Below are positions 63,146 to 64,000 of a DNA stretch of 64,000 bases, piece after piece. A model generated the notes under the pieces. It saw only the letters and a list, made by a program, of their open reading frames with translations, did no database searches and had not been told where the DNA came from. Location: positions 434,001 through 498,000 of the forward strand of contig NZ_CP031219.1 of the NCBI RefSeq assembly GCF_003346775.1, given 5' to 3'. Position 1 is the stretch's first letter. Each line of letters begins with the position of its first letter. This DNA comes from Malaciobacter mytili LMG 24559. Its GTDB lineage: Bacteria > Campylobacterota > Campylobacteria > Campylobacterales > Arcobacteraceae. The translations under genes were made by a program, and so were the position numbers.

Positions 63146-63856
63146 ATGAATAAGTCTTTTATTTCAAATTTTTTAGCTGTTTTACTAATATTAATAGGGT
63201 TCTTTGCTAACAATGAGATTTTACTTATGATTGGCCTTTTTGCATTTAGTGGAGCAATAACAAATGCTATTGCAATACATATGCTATTTGAGAGAGTACC
63301 CTTTTTATATGGAAGTGGCGTAGTTGAGAGTAGATTTGAAGAGTTTAAAAAAGGAATCTACTCTTTAATGATGAATGAGTTTTTTACAAAAGAGAATTTA
63401 AATAGATTTTTTCAAGAAGAAATTGGAAGTAAAAAAACACATTTTGACCTATCAAATATTTTAGAAAAAACTGATTTTACTCCTGCTTTTGACTCCCTAA
63501 AAGAAGCTGTTATGAATTCTTCTTTTGGTGGAATGTTAAATATGTTTGGAGGAGTACAAGCCTTAGAACCATTAAAAGAGCCATTTGTTGAAAAACTTCA
63601 AAGTGCAATTGTAAATATCTCTAAAAATGAAAGCTTTCAAGAAGCACTTCATAGTTCACTTTCAAGTAAAGATGTAAGTGATGATATTTATGAAAAAGTA
63701 AGTAATATTGTTAATAAAAGATTAGATGAATTAACACCTAAAATGGTAAAAGAAATAGTTCAAAAGATGATTAAAGAACATCTTGGTTGGTTAGTTGTTT
63801 GGGGTGCAGTATTTGGTGGACTTATAGGATTTATTACAACTATTTTAGTAGGATAA
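63146..63856 (+). CDS. DUF445 family membrane protein
   Basis: 236 residues with an N-terminal hydrophobic pair (about 8-45; GLFAFSGAITNAIAIHMLFE), an amphipathic helical middle part and a C-terminal helix (VVWGAVFGGLIGFITTILV). The ITNAIAIHMLFERVPFLYGSG-type stretch is the DUF445/YheB signature. AAGGAAGG precedes ATG. Function unknown. The start of the next gene lies four bases after its stop. Confidence 0.88.
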   Translation: MNKSFISNFLAVLLILIGFFANNEILLMIGLFAFSGAITNAIAIHMLFERVPFLYGSGVVESRFEEFKKGIYSLMMNEFFTKENLNRFFQEEIGSKKTHFDLSNILEKTDFTPAFDSLKEAVMNSSFGGMLNMFGGVQALEPLKEPFVEKLQSAIVNISKNESFQEALHSSLSSKDVSDDIYEKVSNIVNKRLDELTPKMVKEIVQKMIKEHLGWLVVWGAVFGGLIGFITTILVG

Positions 63857-63859
63857 GAA

Positions 63860-64000
63860 ATGGAAGAATTAAAAGAATTAGAAGTATTAGTAGTTTTAGA
63901 AGTAACAGGATTACAAAATAAAGAAAAGCTTGAAAAACATGTAAAAAAAGAGGGTTTTTTAATAGTTGAAGGCGAAGAATTTGCTTATTCAGGAAAAAGT
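63860..64000 (+). CDS. Unknown gene, 5' part only (runs off the right edge)
   Basis: 47 codons from ATG 63860 in an open frame to the window end. The start reads EELKELEVLVVLEVTGLQNK, charged and soluble-looking, and then a Lys-rich stretch. It is four bases behind the DUF445 gene and probably in the same operon. Too little is visible to assign a family. Confidence 0.6.
   Translation, partial: MEELKELEVLVVLEVTGLQNKEKLEKHVKKEGFLIVEGEEFAYSGKS

Noticed and set aside
1-64000. CRISPR arrays, insertion sequences, prophage genes, tRNA or rRNA genes
   Set aside because: No spaced direct repeats, transposase or integrase motifs, or structural RNA signatures were found anywhere in the window.

Overview
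The window is AT-rich, densely coded bacterial chromosome from a member of the Campylobacterota, most likely Arcobacter-like. The case rests on gene content and order recalled from Campylobacter and Helicobacter: PEB4-type chaperone followed by fba; polyprenyl synthase, hemA, proS; and yajC-secD-secF, a small membrane protein, leuS, an LptE-like lipoprotein, folC, an M23 peptidase and a bactofilin. A CosR/HsrA-type regulator and typical epsilonproteobacterial histidine kinases agree. I see no rRNA, tRNA, insertion sequence, prophage or CRISPR array.

Region 1 (1-16.8 kb) is a denitrification island. It holds the 5' part of napA (periplasmic nitrate reductase), a fused siroheme decarboxylase, a Met8-like precorrin-2 dehydrogenase, a Crp/Fnr regulator, the haem d1 operon (cytochrome c, nirJ, nirF, nirE/cobA), a NirN-like protein, nirS, norB, norC, two unknown small membrane proteins in the nor operon, and a PilJ-domain nitrate-sensor-like protein overlapping a second Crp/Fnr regulator. 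Three strong Crp/Fnr palindromes sit at the class II distance from a -10 element before napA, the nor operon and the nir operon. The first two read TTGAC-N4-GTCAA/T and the third TTGAT-N4-ATCAA. A weaker copy precedes the precorrin-2 dehydrogenase gene.

Region 2 (16.9-31 kb) holds a TrpD2-like protein, a third Crp/Fnr regulator, moaA, rpsO, an Rrf2 regulator, a DHH phosphoesterase, an orphan kinase, a CosR/HsrA orthologue that keeps its phosphoacceptor and lies next to a kinase, peb4-fba, exbBD and a PLP enzyme. Region 3 (31-46.5 kb) holds a 971-residue multi-sensor kinase, aroK-hisD-DUF2018-polyprenyl synthase-hemA-proS-mscS-cca, lnt, and yajC-secDF. Region 4 (46.7-57.5 kb) holds two tandem paralogous membrane proteins, a DUF6394-like protein, leuS, lptE, folC, the cell-shape pair M23/bactofilin, a helicase with what looks like a degenerate TOTE-type primase domain, and a KefB-type antiporter. 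Region 5 (57.5-64 kb) holds a TonB receptor behind a Fur-like box, a response regulator and HisKA_2 kinase pair, an OlsF-like ornithine-lipid synthase, a DUF445 protein and the start of an unknown gene.

Taken together, regions 1 and 2 encode nitrate to nitrite to NO to N2O reduction with its haem d1 and part of its molybdenum cofactor supply, probably under several DNR/FNR-like regulators. The nitrous oxide reductase and the rest of the nap operon are outside the window.
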